Shown piece after piece: positions 11,310-23,040 of a DNA stretch of 64,000 nt (position 1 is the first letter of the stretch; every line of letters begins with the position of its first letter). A model generated the notes under the pieces. The model searched no databases, was not told where the DNA came from, and was given only the letters and a program-made list of their open reading frames with translations. The stretch spans positions 348,004,491 to 348,068,490 of the forward strand of contig NC_134455.1 of assembly GCF_047948215.1 (NCBI RefSeq). The letters are read 5' to 3'. The DNA is from Lycorma delicatula (Eukaryota; Arthropoda; Insecta; Hemiptera; Fulgoridae). Made by a program: the position numbers and the translations under genes.

Positions 11310-11396
11310 GTGGTTGAAACTGTATGTGCCCTCAATCGTGCGTTAGATGCTTACTTACCCTCAATTCAACAAATATATTCTGTCTGTGGTTATATG
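11310..11396 (+). CDS. internal exon of unrecognised host gene (gene 1, exon a)
   Basis: An 87 bp exon preceded by a splice acceptor (AG at 11308-11309) and followed by a donor (GT at 11397-11398, gtcagt). It is open for exactly 29 codons, starting VVETVCALNRAL and ending CGYM, with intron phase 0 on both sides. The phase matches the exon at 15580. The composition is mixed and protein-like (Leu, Ala, Cys, Tyr) and stands out from the very AT-rich surroundings. The peptide looks alpha-helical. I do not recognise the family. The upstream exon was not found, and no convincing one is visible between 9.1 and 11.3 kb, so the gene probably starts outside this part of the window. The donor is slightly off consensus, so the exon end is the least certain point. 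Confidence 0.55.
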
Positions 11397-11859
11397 GTCA
11401 GTATATTAGTTTTAATTAGATATTTTACCATATCTGTTATGAAGATGAGATTATCAAGTTTCATGCTGGATGTACAAAAAAAGAATATCTGGGTTTTAAT
11501 TTGTTATATCTCTTGGATGTTGTGTACAGTTTTGATTTAAGGGTAAAATTAAAAAGCAAAAGGGACAGTTTTAGTTGCAGGCATGGCCATAGATTGATTC
11601 CATATCTTACCGCATGACTGCACCACTGGCAAAGATGGTGACTCTTGAACAGAAAGCCTTCTGTGTTTTGTGGTTTGCTAAATGTGATAATGTAGTTACA
11701 GTTTGATATGTATTCTGTAGAAAGTTTAATTGTGATCCTCCAAGTGGACAAAATTCATCAATAATTGATTTGAAACTACCAGATGTCTGTGTAAAGAGAA
11801 AAGTTTAAGTTTAAGATTATTTTGAGTGAGTCATGAAGTCTTTCCTTTATAGGCTTAAA

Positions 11860-12660
11860 AAATGTATTAGTAAAGTCAGTCATGAACTTTTGTGCCAGTG
11901 ATGTTAGTGTAGAATATTTTAAGGAAACATTACATATGTGTTCATAGAGTTTACAGGTCTTAAAGCCTACTCACTACACTATGTGTGTTGACTTCACAAT
12001 CAAAATGTCACGCATGAAGACGATGATGACTTTATTGATCATATTGTGTTAAGTGACAAGTTCACATTTCATCTTAGTGGAAAAGTTAATGCGCATAATA
12101 TACATATCTGGGGGTTAGAAAATGCCCTTGAACTCCTACAATGCCAAAGGACTCCAAAAAATTAAATATTTTCTTTCAGATATCTCGTTGGTAAGATTAC
12201 AGGCTATTCTTTTTTGCTAAAGCAAGCGTAACAGGATTTGTTTTTTTCAGTTATGCTCTTTGCTTAACTGAAAGGTGCATTAGAGAATTTTTTAGGCAGC
12301 AAGATGATACACCTCATCATTGGCATATGTCTGTAGAGATATGAAGCTTTTCCCATTCACTGGATCGGTCAGCTGGAACCAATGATAGAACTCATTTGCA
12401 GTGGCCTCCAGCCAAGGTCACCTAATCTCTTCATATGATTTTTTCCTTATGAGTTTTATAAAGGATCTAGTTATGTGCCTCTACTACTGATCTACCTGAT
12501 TTGATGCCCGGGTTTGAAGCAGATGTCGCTTCCTTTATTCCAGACATGACATTTAAAGTAAGGGATGAACTTTCCTATTGTTTGGACATGTGCTGTGTGA
12601 TGAAAGGTGCTCACATTGAATACTTACAGGGAAAAATTGTAAGAGTTATTCTTTTATGTA
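11860..12660 (+). pseudogene. DDE transposase relic (DUF4817-associated family)
   Basis: A frameshifted translation gives a recognisable block order: DFIDHIVLSDKFTFHLSGKV, NAHNIHIWGLENALE, then RYLVGKITGYSF. After these come a RWIG-like box (HWIGQLEP), WPPAKV/SPNLF in place of WPPRSPDLT, and SSYVPLL. These blocks match the DDE domain of the insect transposase family whose N-terminal helix-turn-helix is annotated as DUF4817. In the first block the catalytic Asp is retained (LSDKFTF for FSDE-S/T-F). There are multiple stops and no complete ends. It lies in an intron of gene 1. Confidence 0.65.
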
Positions 12661-12869
12661 ATTCATTATTATAAGTCAAATTTAAGAGGATTAAGTAGCT
12701 TTAAAACCCTGACATTCTTTTTTGATCACCTTTATATGTATATCTGTAAATTGAAACTCATACCTAATTCTATTACAAAAATGTAGTAGTACTGAGGTTT
12801 TATTCAATTTTGATCAATCATTTGTAAATTCCATAAAAGAATTTGCCTTAATTTGTCTGCTTACAATGA

Positions 12870-14110
12870 TACGAGGGTTATTTTTTTTTTCAAGGTCCGA
12901 TCGGTAACGAAATTACAGTCACAGTGAAAATAAAAAAGTTTTTATTTGTAACATAGAACGGAGCCGCCTGTGTTTTCAGCCATGTTTCTAGACTGGTCTG
13001 CAGCTCGATGTCTGTACCAAAATGTTGTTCTCCTAGCCAGCGTTTCATGCGAGCAAAGAGGTGAAAATCGGATGGAGCCAAGTCCGGGCTGTATGGTGGG
13101 TGATCAAACACTTCCCAACGAAAATGCTGCAGGAGCTTCTTTATTACAGCTGCAGTGTGCGACCAAGCATTGTCATGGAGAAAGACAATGCCTGATGACA
13201 ACATTACTCTCCACTTATTCTGAATTGCCGTTCGTAGACGTTGAAGAGTCACGCAGTATGAGGCTGCAGTGATGATCGTGCCACGTTCCATGAACAGAAC
13301 CAATTGACACCAAGAGAACTCCATTCCGGTCCCAGAACACAGTAGCAATACACATTCTGTTGGAGAAGGTTCGTTTGAACTTGTTTGGTTTACTGGGAGT
13401 ATGAGAATGCATCCGCTGTTTGGATTGTTCTTTTCTTTCTTCAGTTTCAAAATGGACCCATGTCTCGTCCCCTGTGACAATTTTGTTTAAAAAAAATCTT
13501 TTCCTTCATTGTGGTAGCGCTGGAGAAACGTTAGAGAGGCGTCCATTCTCATTGTTTTGTGATGGTCGGACAGCAACTTGGGAACCCATGTTGCACACAG
13601 TTTGCGGTACTGAAGTCTTTCGCTCACAATGGTGTAGAGAGCTGACCTTGAAATTTCAGGAAACGAATCACTTAATACAGAAATTGTGAACCGACGATTT
13701 TCTCGAATTGCCTCATCCACTAGCTCAACGAGATCATCGGTTGACACTGGCTTCCTTCCCTGACCGCCTGCATCATGAACATCTGTACGTTCTGCTTTAA
13801 AGTTCTTGCACCATTGTCGCACTTTGCTATCACTCATTGAAGTTTTACTGTACATATTACTTATTTGTTGATGAATTTCAGCTGCATTACACCCCTCACA
13901 CTGAAGAAATTGAATTACCGCACGCACTTCACACTTGGCGGGAGATGCTATTGTTGTAGACATGTTTTACGTGCTAGCTGCATGTTCAGAACTAAACGAA
14001 GTGATGCGGCGTGATTGTAGGCCATACTAGAGACACTGCACAACACATATGCTCAAAGGTTCATCCAATTTTTGCCCGATCGGACCTTGAAAAAAATTAT
14101 TTAACCCATG
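12870..14110 (-). mobile_element. mariner transposon, nearly complete
   Basis: The inverted repeats are at 12875-12904 and 14076-14107. Both contain caaggtccgatcgg preceded by a T-run and GGGTTA. A TA precedes the left end. Total length is about 1.24 kb, close to the family norm of about 1.3 kb. The transposase is on the minus strand and broken by frameshifts. It lies in the 4.2 kb intron of gene 1. This is the best preserved DNA transposon in the window. Confidence 0.85.
12890..13963 (-). pseudogene. mariner transposase, frameshifted
   Basis: The N-terminal part (13963-13487) starts MSTTIASPAKCEVRAVI. It has a helix-turn-helix, a second HTH (RFTISVLSDSFPEISRSALY), and WVPKLLSDHHKTMRM, the mariner linker box. 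It then breaks at a run of eight Ts (13488-13495 region). After the shift come GDETW-type text in another frame, VFLHDNAWSHTAAVIKKLL (second catalytic Asp) and PPYSPDLAPSDFHLFARMK (third Asp). The spacing is consistent with the DD34D signature. The C-terminus runs to about 12930. Length is near the usual ~345 residues. At least two frameshifts are needed for a continuous reading, so it is inactive. Confidence 0.85.
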
Positions 14111-14699
14111 TCAGTACTTAGCATTTTGTTCATAAAGCCTTTAAGAAAAACTATATAATACTTTTGAAGTTTCCACAGTCAAAATTGTTGTAAATTCTGT
14201 TCCTATCCAATTAACAAAATTTGTACTTCATTTTATTTCAGGTATCATATCAGAAAATTATTACCGATTAGATGGGCAAAAATTACTCAGTTATAATGGG
14301 AATTTCAAAAATGTCTGCATAGTTTCTATTGCAGAATATAGAGAATGTAACAAAAAAATTTCTGGCTATTCATTTTTGGATTCTACATACTACCAAAAAT
14401 GAACAATTAAATGTTTTATGGAAAAATGGTGATTTCCCCTTGTTTATCTTCTGAACACCATTTGAGTTTTGTCAATAATACTGGTTATTAATAATTTATA
14501 ATAATTATTTTTAAATAAATAAAATGGCTGCCATTTTATAATATAAATAATGCTTCACATATTAGTTTATTTATAACATTAATTCTTCATTGCAAATCAG
14601 TTATTTAACAACTGATTTTTGGAGTCAATGATTTTGAGATTCAAATTCTAGTAAACGTTAGTTGCTTTCCATATAAAAACAACTAACCTTTACTAGGAT

Positions 14700-15090
14700 T
14701 TGTACCTCAGAACCCTCAACTTCAAACATTGGCTGTTAAACATGAAAGAACTGCATAAAAATTGTATCATCAGTCCATTTATTTCATGGAGCCCACTGTG
14801 ACAGGACACACATACCTTGACATGCTTGAGAACTATGTTATTCCCCAGATTCCTGCAGGCTTCAGTTTCAACAAGGTGGTGCTCCCTTACACTTTCATAG
14901 AGATGTTACCAAGATAATTAGGATTGTTTTCAACATTACCTTTGAAGCAAAGTGATATCATAGATGGAGATTATTTGGTTTAATGAGATGAAGAAACTGT
15001 AACTTCTATGCTTGCAAACAGAGCCACTTATGAACAGTGCAACAAGGAATTTGCAGTTCGTAACCAGTCTGCCTAATTGACTTTCCAGGA
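14700..15090 (+). pseudogene. DDE transposase relic (DUF4817-associated family), second copy
   Basis: A clear central block reads FMEPTVTGHTYLDMLENYV, then IPQIPAGFSFNKVVLP, with the last part corresponding to the IFQQDGAPPH catalytic box of the family (second Asp lost here). After it come a shifted HRDV-like and CKQS stretch. It lies about 0.6 kb downstream of the mariner, in the same intron and orientation as the relic at 11860. The two may be one element split by the mariner, but they overlap in content, so two copies are more likely. Confidence 0.55.
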
Positions 15091-15570
15091 CTGGTAGTGA
15101 ATACATCTCGTACATAATTCACAGTCTAATCGTTAAATGAAATTTCTGAACGATTTCCATTTGGTGAAACCAAGCTTCCAGTTTCTCTTAAAGTAAGATC
15201 CCACTGATGAATAGACTTGGATGTAGGAAGATCAATATTCCATTCAGTTCATACATGCGTTGAACACACATAACTGATTGAAACTCTGCTAATGAAAGCA
15301 TGCATTGGACCTGCATTCTATTGTGGGGTCCACATCTCGAGTCGGCTATCCTGCGTATATGTATTCCACTAACCCTGAGAATATACAGAACAAATCTTGG
15401 AGATATTTCCTGTCAATTTAGCCTACATTTAAGAGATTATTACAATGACTGGTTTTCAAATTGTAGGCCATTATTTTTGGATACCTTTAACTCTGTATAT
15501 TTATAACTGTGTATAATTTCATTCTAATACTTTATTTAACTAATAAATGTAACCTATTTAAGAAAGTCTT
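15091..15570. other. unassigned intron sequence
   Basis: Moderately complex sequence without a readable domain, possibly the tail of the preceding relic. It ends at the acceptor of exon b. Confidence 0.4.
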
Positions 15571-15579
15571 TCATTTCAG

Positions 15580-15682
15580 AATAAGTTGTATAGTGAAGAA
15601 ACTCCAGAAGCATCTTTACATAGCACATTATTAATCTGTTTTTGCCAGATTGTTTGTGATCATCGTTTGGATGCTATCATGA
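15580..15682 (+). CDS. internal exon of unrecognised host gene (gene 1, exon b)
   Basis: A 103 bp exon with a good polypyrimidine-AG acceptor (ctttcatttcag, AG at 15578-15579) and a strong donor (GT at 15683-15684, gtatgt). It is open for 34 codons plus one base, beginning NKLYSEETPEASLH and ending DHRLDAIM. It enters in phase 0, matching the exon ending at 11396, and leaves in phase 1, matching the exon starting at 24824. Two matching phases plus consensus splice sites make a chance ORF unlikely. The peptide has a helical, HEAT-like feel with several Cys and Leu, but no diagnostic motif. The intron before it (4.2 kb) contains a mariner and two DDE transposon relics. The intron after it (9.1 kb) contains another mariner and a foldback repeat. 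Confidence 0.65.
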
Positions 15683-15689
15683 GTATGTA

Positions 15690-16370
15690 TTAATTATTTT
15701 TTTCAATAGTATTTGTTATGATTACTAGCATTTGTTACCAGCAGATTTCATTTTAACTTTTTTTTACACAAAATAAATAAAATATTTATAGATTTTTATA
15801 ATTATCATATTATACAAGGTGTGATATAAAAATAACAAAAATCTAATTATTTTGATGAGTATTTCTTTTCGATTGAGTTTATATTTTTCCACATGATGAT
15901 GATTTTTCCACTGTTTATTATGTGTATCAATATTTTCAGCCACATTAGACATGTTCAAATTTGACAGCCAACTAAATAGGATAAATTTTATTACGAGTAA
16001 TTATTTATATTATTTGAAAATGGTGCTGCAAAGGATTTGTATTAAAAATTGAGTAAAGTGCAGTGAGTTTGTGAGTAACAGTACTGTAATGAAAATTAAA
16101 CTATGTGTAAGATTTTGTTAAGCAACGTAAATGATATTGTTAATTTTTTTAATATCTTTATTTAATGTGGTTTATAAAATGGATTCAGTCATGACTGAGG
16201 ATGTGAGGTCCTGGAAAAGTGCTTTCAGAGTCATCGCTATTCAGAACTTTGAATAACAACTTTTCAGTAAAACAGGATTTCATAAAACATGATAAAATAA
16301 GGAAGGAACTATACAATTTCAGGGAAAATTATATTTCTTGTTTGTATTATTTATATTATTGTAACAGATC
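15690..16370. other. AT-rich intron sequence
   Basis: Start of the 9.1 kb intron. No coding or repeat structure was recognised. Confidence 0.5.
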
Positions 16371-16379
16371 ATAAGAATG

Positions 16380-17130
16380 ATGAAACTCAGAAACACATTG
16401 CAATCGACCATCACGACAATGTAATAAAATATCCCTTGGACCTTTGTCTTTATCCACTAATAATAAAGCATTTCATTTCAATTGTAGGCACGTTATATTG
16501 GCCTTTATGTTCACGTACCGGAATCTGAGCAGCATGAAAAATTGTCTAATCCATTAATAGATCACTACTCAAGATTATACTTCAAACTCTGCAGGAGACC
16601 ATTATTATTATCATGCAAATATTTTTGCAATGATTCAGTGAGTTTCCTTTTCAAAGTTGGCTTTATATTTGATCAGTTTCAAACATAAAATAAATCTGTA
16701 AGATTCTTGTAACTGTTTTGCTCCAAATGATTTCATTTGAAATAGGACATCGTCTAGAATTAGTAACTAATGTTCAGATAATGGATGTGTTCCCAAAATC
16801 AAATTTTAATGAAATCAGGATATTGAAATTGTTCAAGAAGTCAGGGGTATGATCATTCCATTTTTTGGCGTTGCAGTGGTTACGTATGTTAATCATGTTA
16901 CCTATTATCTTCAAATTCAGAGAGTCAATTTTAAAGTGATAATTAAAAGCTGATTTGAGACCTAACATATTTCTCGAAAAGTGAACTCTATTTTGTGCTG
17001 AGCATATATGTTGTTTTTCAAATCTTTAAGAATGCTCTGGTGTAGATTCAGTCAACGATCATAAATTCTAGTAGCCGTAAAAGTTCTTCCTATCTGCGAT
17101 CTAACTGACCTAGGAGTTACAAAAATATTA
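16380..17130 (-). pseudogene. possible LINE C-terminal relic
   Basis: On the minus strand, 17115-16980 reads INIFVTPRSVRSQIGRTFTA, then a short degenerate tail. The P-R-x-x-x-R-x-x-x-GRTF pattern is common near the C-terminus of several insect LINE ORF2 proteins. Further minus-strand text at 16700-16480 is not assignable. This rests on one short motif. Confidence 0.3.
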
Positions 17131-17134
17131 ATAC

Positions 17135-18780
17135 CCAATTGAAAGTTGAATCTATGCGGATTATGTGTAATGGCTTACAATGAACTTCTTAATTGAGTAT
17201 AAAAAATCTACAGTGCTACTTTGCTCATGTGAGAATAAGTTCTCAGGGTTGTTGGCAGATTAAACGACTATGTTGTTACATTAAGTAAAAGAAGTTTTAG
17301 GTTATTTATATGTTGCTTTTTTTAATTTATAATTTTTTAGTAGTGAGATTGGTGAGGTTTGAACTATGAAAATATTCCAGATATCTTAAGAAAACCACAG
17401 CTAAAATTTTGTAACAATTAGTTCAACAATTTTCTTGGTTACCAGGAACAAACAAAAAGAATCTGTAGTTTAGTGAGATATACAGTTGTTAATAAAGTTT
17501 GGGAAATCTTATATTATTTTTTAACCATTATTAAACATAGAAAAATTATATTTGGCAAATGTCAAATGCAAATATCTTGAAACTATTTACTTTTTAGTGT
17601 GAAACTATTGTACCAAGAGGGCCTCCATGAGAAGAGGTAATTAAAAAATTTTAAATGGAAAGGGTAGGGTTGTAATACATAATTTTTTAAAGGGTATTTA
17701 AAAAAAAACATGACAAATAACTTCAGGTAACAACTCTAACCAAATTGTTAGTCATTTAATTTTTTTATTACTAGTTTCAAATGCATTCTACAGTACCTCT
17801 TAAATAACTGCTCAGCAGTTAAACACTAAACAAATAAGATGTAGCATATCCTACTCTCTTACCTTATAATAATCTATTTTCCTTGTATGTGACTACTACT
17901 TGATATACCAGAGGCTACTTTTGAAACTAGCTGTGGAAAATATTAAATGACCTTCATTTCGAGTAGTGCTATTGAAGTATTTAAGCTTGAAGCTTGAAGC
18001 TATTTATATCAAAATTGTTATTTTTCAATGTCTCTTAAATTGATGCATCACAATCCTATCCTTTTTATTTAAAGTTTTTGAGTTTCCTTTATCCTATGAG
18101 GGCTTGGGGATGTGATGGTAATTTCATACCAAAAAACATCACTTTGAAGAACGAGTAGATTTTATTTATTAATCATTTTTTAGTTTTATCACATAAATGT
18201 AACAGAAAAAATGATGTAGACATCACATGACTTCTGTGTACGCCTATTAAATTACATACACATATGTTTTAATGAAAGGTACATAAAATTTTATTTCTTT
18301 TATAAATTCTTATATTTTTTCATTTTTTAAAATTTATTGTTATTATTTAATTATTATTTATTGTAATTTTTTTTTACAACAATCTGAGGTTAATAATTAT
18401 TAATAAATCATGGTAGAATTTAGAGCTAGTGTGTTCTGTATTCTTGATGAGATGGTAGATGATGAAATGAAGCAATGCTATATTCTTCTTGAATCGTTAT
18501 ATTTAATTTCTTGTCACCTTAACATTTTGATTGAATTACAATAGTTCCATTTAACTTAAGAATGTATGATACTTTAGTCATAATTGAACTTGAACATTAT
18601 TAAGAAACTATGAGTCCCCTTGGACTGAAATGAAAACACCACTGCACTGTGTGGGATTCTTATGTAGAATGGTCATATTAGATTAAGTCGTCGGCCAGCA
18701 CTAGTAGATGTTAGAGTGCAGTACCAACCAGCTCAACATGGAATGGAACAAATCATTATATTTTAATTAAAAAAAAAAAA
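17135..18780. other. AT-rich intron sequence
   Basis: No credible gene or element boundary seen. It contains short runs of A/T and a small local duplication (ttgaagc twice near 17985). Confidence 0.5.
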
Positions 18781-18789
18781 AAAGATAGA

Positions 18790-19250
18790 AGTCAGATTCG
18801 AATCTAGTGCCTTCCCTTTGCAATAACCAAATATTTCATCGATTAAAATTTTATTTGGCTATAACTCTGGAACTGATTAAAAAAGTACCACTTAAGGTAC
18901 ATCGTTGAAAAGCTCTCAATGAGGGCTTATTACTGCAGTTAAGAAAAATCCAAAATTCAAATTGTTTGGATTTTGGGCTTTTTTAGACACTTTTGGTCCA
19001 GTCAATTGCAGTCAAAAGGGGAGGTGCACAACTAGATGTTACAACAGTCCTAAATCCAAAATTTCAATATTCTATAGCTAATTGTTTTTGAGTTATGTGA
19101 GATGCGTACATACTTATGTACAGACTTCATGTTGAAACTAATCAAATTGGATCCAGGGAAAGTCAAAATGGATATTTCCATTGAAATCTGAAAACAAAAA
19201 TTTTTCTCGATCACAATTGTCCTTTACTTCATACAAGGAAGTAAAAAATA
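18790..19250. repeat. probable dispersed repeat ending in a small hairpin
   Basis: More complex than its flanks, starting after an A-run at 18770-18784. It ends with a perfect 8 bp hairpin: tttacttc (19223-19230), loop atacaag, gaagtaaa (19238-19245). This arrangement is common in insect dispersed repeats. No second copy lies in this window, so repeat status is inferred. Confidence 0.35.
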
Positions 19251-19254
19251 AAAG

Positions 19255-21545
19255 TGTATTTGGCTATTCATTTTGATGGTAAAAAGAACCAATGTTCTAC
19301 ATTAAAAAAAAGAAAATTGTTTCTCTCTTGTTCATCATTTTGTGCTTTTAAAAATAAATTTATGTGTTAAGATCAGATAGAGAAATTATTATAATTGGTA
19401 CACATGGTTTACATCAACTTCTAATAAATAAAAATTTATGGTTTAAACATGTTCATTAATTTAAAAATTGTGATCTTTGTTATTGTCGCTATCTTTGTAT
19501 TTGTTTGTTTTATCAAAGACTTTTGTAAGATAAAATGTTAAGTCTTTCATTATAAACAAAATTACATTTTATTTTTGGATTTTGATCAATAGCATTACTG
19601 CTTGAAAATTAATGATGTAATTTTCAGCTGGATTTCATTCTATTATTAATAAAAAGTTACTATAAGTATTACTTATAGTAATAAAACTATTACAATTAGA
19701 ATAATTTAAAGTAATAAATACTAGAAGCTATTAATGATAATATTGAATATATTTATAGATTAATTATTAATATTAAATAAATAGTGAAATAAGTTAAATT
19801 AAATTTAGCAACAATAATAATATAGTTGCATGGTTGTCATATTGAGGATGGTATTGAATACTATTACTAGTTTCAGTAATCGGCTATCTTTATTCTAATA
19901 ATTATTTTCATTGCCATCAATTTTTTTTAATATTATAGTATACTATCATATATCATTCAGAAATAGTTTTTTTACCTTTTTGAGATGTCTTTAGAAGAAA
20001 TCCATTTCTATTAATTTGCTATTTCAGTTAAAATCAAAATTTATTGGTTTTAAAACTTTTACAGCATGAGTTCATATAAAATATTTGCAGTTAAAAAATA
20101 AAAATGTGATAATGAATTATTAGAAAAAACCTGTAGCGATTAAAAAGTATAAAATAAAAATATTTTTAACCTCAAATAAAGAAAATTAAAACAATGGAAA
20201 ACAATCTTCTTTACTACATAATATTCCAGTGAACATGAATAGAAAACAATCGTAATGCATAATACTCCAATCGATATAAAGTTCAAAGTTTGTGTCTGTT
20301 TCAGAACAGATATGTATGTCTCATCTTTACCGCTAATTCAAATAGTGTAAATAAAATTATGTCATTAAAATCACTTTTATATTGCAAAAATATTTATAAT
20401 ACTTTATCTTTAGAAGTAAACAGAATTATAAATTGATGATGATTATATAATGTCTATTTTATATGTTTTTTAAACATGTTTTCAAAAAAGGCTGATTACA
20501 TTTACTTCTGGCTTACAATTTAAAATATATCTGATGCAGTTAATTTAGGTTATGGTAAATTTTGTATTTCCATACCCCTTTGTTACATTGTAGACTTATA
20601 AAAATTGTATTTGGTAAACTCGGATCTCCATACCCCTTAAAATATGCATTGGTACAGCTGTCCCACCCTTTCTTTGATATAAATTTTAGATGACTTTCTC
20701 TTCAACTGATTTTAATTTCTCTAAATCTCATTGATTTCAAAACTCCAGCTTTAAGTTCTAATAATAAAAAAATAAATTTACGAGGGGCTTGTAACCTTTA
20801 CCAAATTTGGCAATTAAGGAATACAAGATGGTTATTATATTGCTGTTTTTGTTTTTTTAAACTAAAATCACTTGTGTTGTATTGATTATTTATGCAGAAG
20901 CATTAATCGTAGTCCAGAGTTGTATGTTGCGCAATGTTTGGTCTTTGGTCAATGAACATAATAGTGCAGCCTCCTGCAGTTGTTAAAATAAAAAAATCCG
21001 GTTTAATCATCTATTATGGATACCTTTCTAGAATTTGAACAAACTGCTCTTAATAAATTAATATCTTCTTTTTGCCTTCTTAGATCTAGAAACTACAGAA
21101 TGTTTCTCCTCATATGATTGGTGCTTGTCTCTGAATACCTTCATAAACTCTGCTCTAGTTTCATGTGATGATCCTTGATTTGAAGGTAGGGTATATTATT
21201 GACTTAATTACAGAAAACTTTGGAAATAATGGTGTGAAGATCCATTTTGTCATAAGACTTAACAGCAAGTTTCAACACAAGTTTACATCAACTTTTTTAG
21301 CATCTAATGTAACAAAAACTGGTTAGCAACTTCTTAAATAATAGTTAAGTAATAAGCATGTAAAAGTGGCTGAATTATGTTGAACATTAAATTTTAGCTC
21401 ATTTTTGAGGTGATGGTCCGTCCCATACAAAACATTCAGCTCAGGTTCATGATGTCATTGCAATAAACAAGCTGAAGTATGTGAAGTGTATCTGTAAAAG
21501 ATTGTAAATATAAAGTAAACAGTTTATCGCTTCGATATCTTAACA
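19255..21545. other. AT-rich intron sequence
   Basis: No gene seen. A perfect 25 bp palindrome lies at 19657-19681. Confidence 0.5.
19657..19681. repeat. perfect 25 bp palindrome
   Basis: ttactataagta (19657-19668), one central t, tacttatagtaa (19670-19681). Perfect, but low complexity. Confidence 0.85.
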
Positions 21546-21548
21546 CAG

Positions 21549-22631
21549 TACCAGGGTCGTTGAGAAAGTTCTTGGCCTGACACAAGGATTGTGCAAGTAT
21601 GACAAAGTGACTATGATATTTATTCATGTCGACCAAGTAAAGCAAACAAGTTTTGATATTTTTTGAAAAATGGGTAAAATTGAAGTTTGACCTGATATAA
21701 AGTACTCTGTTTTAAAAGGTTTAATCCTGACTTACATATACAAAGCGTTAGATGCCACTTCAAAGGATTCTTCTCCTTCGTTTTTCTCAGTAAAAGAATT
21801 AGCTGCTGAATCTAAAAATGGTTGTAGAGCCATTCAAGATGATGAACACTCAGAAAGTTCAAAACTGCTATGACCAACGAAATCGTTATAAAAATCCACA
21901 GTTCTGTATTAAATTATTTCCATCTGAAAATATGCAAGCTTGCTGCCACAACAGATATCTTCAATAGATTGTGTTCACACCACTTTCTATCTGTTTTGGA
22001 TATAAACAAGCTTTCTGGTATGAGTGCCAAGTTTAATAGTCTACCAAAAACGTATTCGACTGAACACTTCTCAATTGTGTTTAGACTTATTTTAATGCGA
22101 TTCTGCTTAGTTTTTTAACATTTTTTATAACAGTGGATTTAACATGGATTCACCATTACAACCAGAGACAAACAGTGGTTTGGAGAAGGTTAAAATGCAC
22201 CAAAGAAAGCAAAAATTGTTTGCAGGAAAATTCATAACCATAGTCTCTTTATAGTATTTGAGATTTTTATGGTGCAGTGCTCATAGACTACCTGGATAAA
22301 GGCAGGACCATCACTGGGAGCTATTTTGCTTCACTATTGAACTGATTGAAGGGTGCTGTTCAGGCTAAATGTCCACATCTGGCCAAAAAAATTTAACCTG
22401 TTCTTTGAAAAGTGCTTCCATCAGATTAGGCTTCCCAGTGATTACTTCTTACCAAACCTGAGAACAGTTTATTTTGCAGAGTTGGGCAAATCGCATTATA
22501 CTGAGGGTGTTAAAAAACTGTATATTCATTGGTCAAAATTACAGTGACTATGTTGAAATATAAAAAAAATTCTGAAAAAATCTTGTGTTTTCTTTGTCAG
22601 GCTGAGATCTTTTCTAATAGCCCTTCCTAAA
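21549..22631 (+). mobile_element. mariner relic with inverted ends
   Basis: The left end (21551-21586, AGGGTCGTTGAGAAAG then GGCCTGACAC) and the reverse complement of the right end (about 22595-22630, AGGGCTATTAGAAAAG then AGCCTGACAA) match over about 30 bases with substitutions. TA precedes the left end. The length (about 1.08 kb) is shorter than the usual 1.3 kb, so it is internally deleted. It contains a heavily mutated plus-strand transposase and lies in the 9.1 kb intron of gene 1. Confidence 0.75.
21670..22570 (+). pseudogene. mariner transposase relic
   Basis: Readable pieces in order: MGKIEV then IKYSVLKGL (N-terminal start), SVKELAAESKNGCRAIQDDE (linker after the first HTH), QKRIRLNTSQLCLDLF (the box before the catalytic core) and PLQPETNSG (HHYTPETK region). 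Then come DYLDKG-type text in a shifted frame (HRLPGxRQDHHWE) and, at the C-terminus, an ELGKSHYTEGVKKLYIHWSK stretch. The last corresponds to the usual D-K-S-H-Y-x-E-G-I-x-K-L box. There are many stops. Both the N- and C-terminal boxes are present but the middle is shortened. Confidence 0.75.
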
Positions 22632-23040
22632 ATTGTATGTTGCTAGCATTAGATTATACATAGCTTCATTACAGTACGTACTTGGCAGACGGATGCACAA
22701 AGGCCTGGAGTAATAATCACATGTAGCACTAGACTATGATATCATCAAGCACTTTGTACGGTCATTCATTCTTGGCAGGACTTACTATGTAATAATCTTT
22801 TTTTAAATATTTCTGAATCCTTTGTAAGATAGGTGGTAAAAACCTATTAACATTACAGGTTTTCGGTTCAGATCCCAGTCAAGGGTTCAAGTATATAACT
22901 GAATAAAAAATTGAACAGTTACTAGTAATTATGTAACATTGAATTTAACTAAAAAATGTATACAGTGAGTTTAAGTGTTCTGTCATTGGGATCTCATGAA
23001 CAAGGAAAGCTATATTTTTAATGCGTTAAAATACTGTTTT

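Noticed and set aside
12970..13689. Plus-strand ORFs over the mariner
   Set aside because: Antisense to the transposase, which carries all the recognisable motifs on the minus strand.
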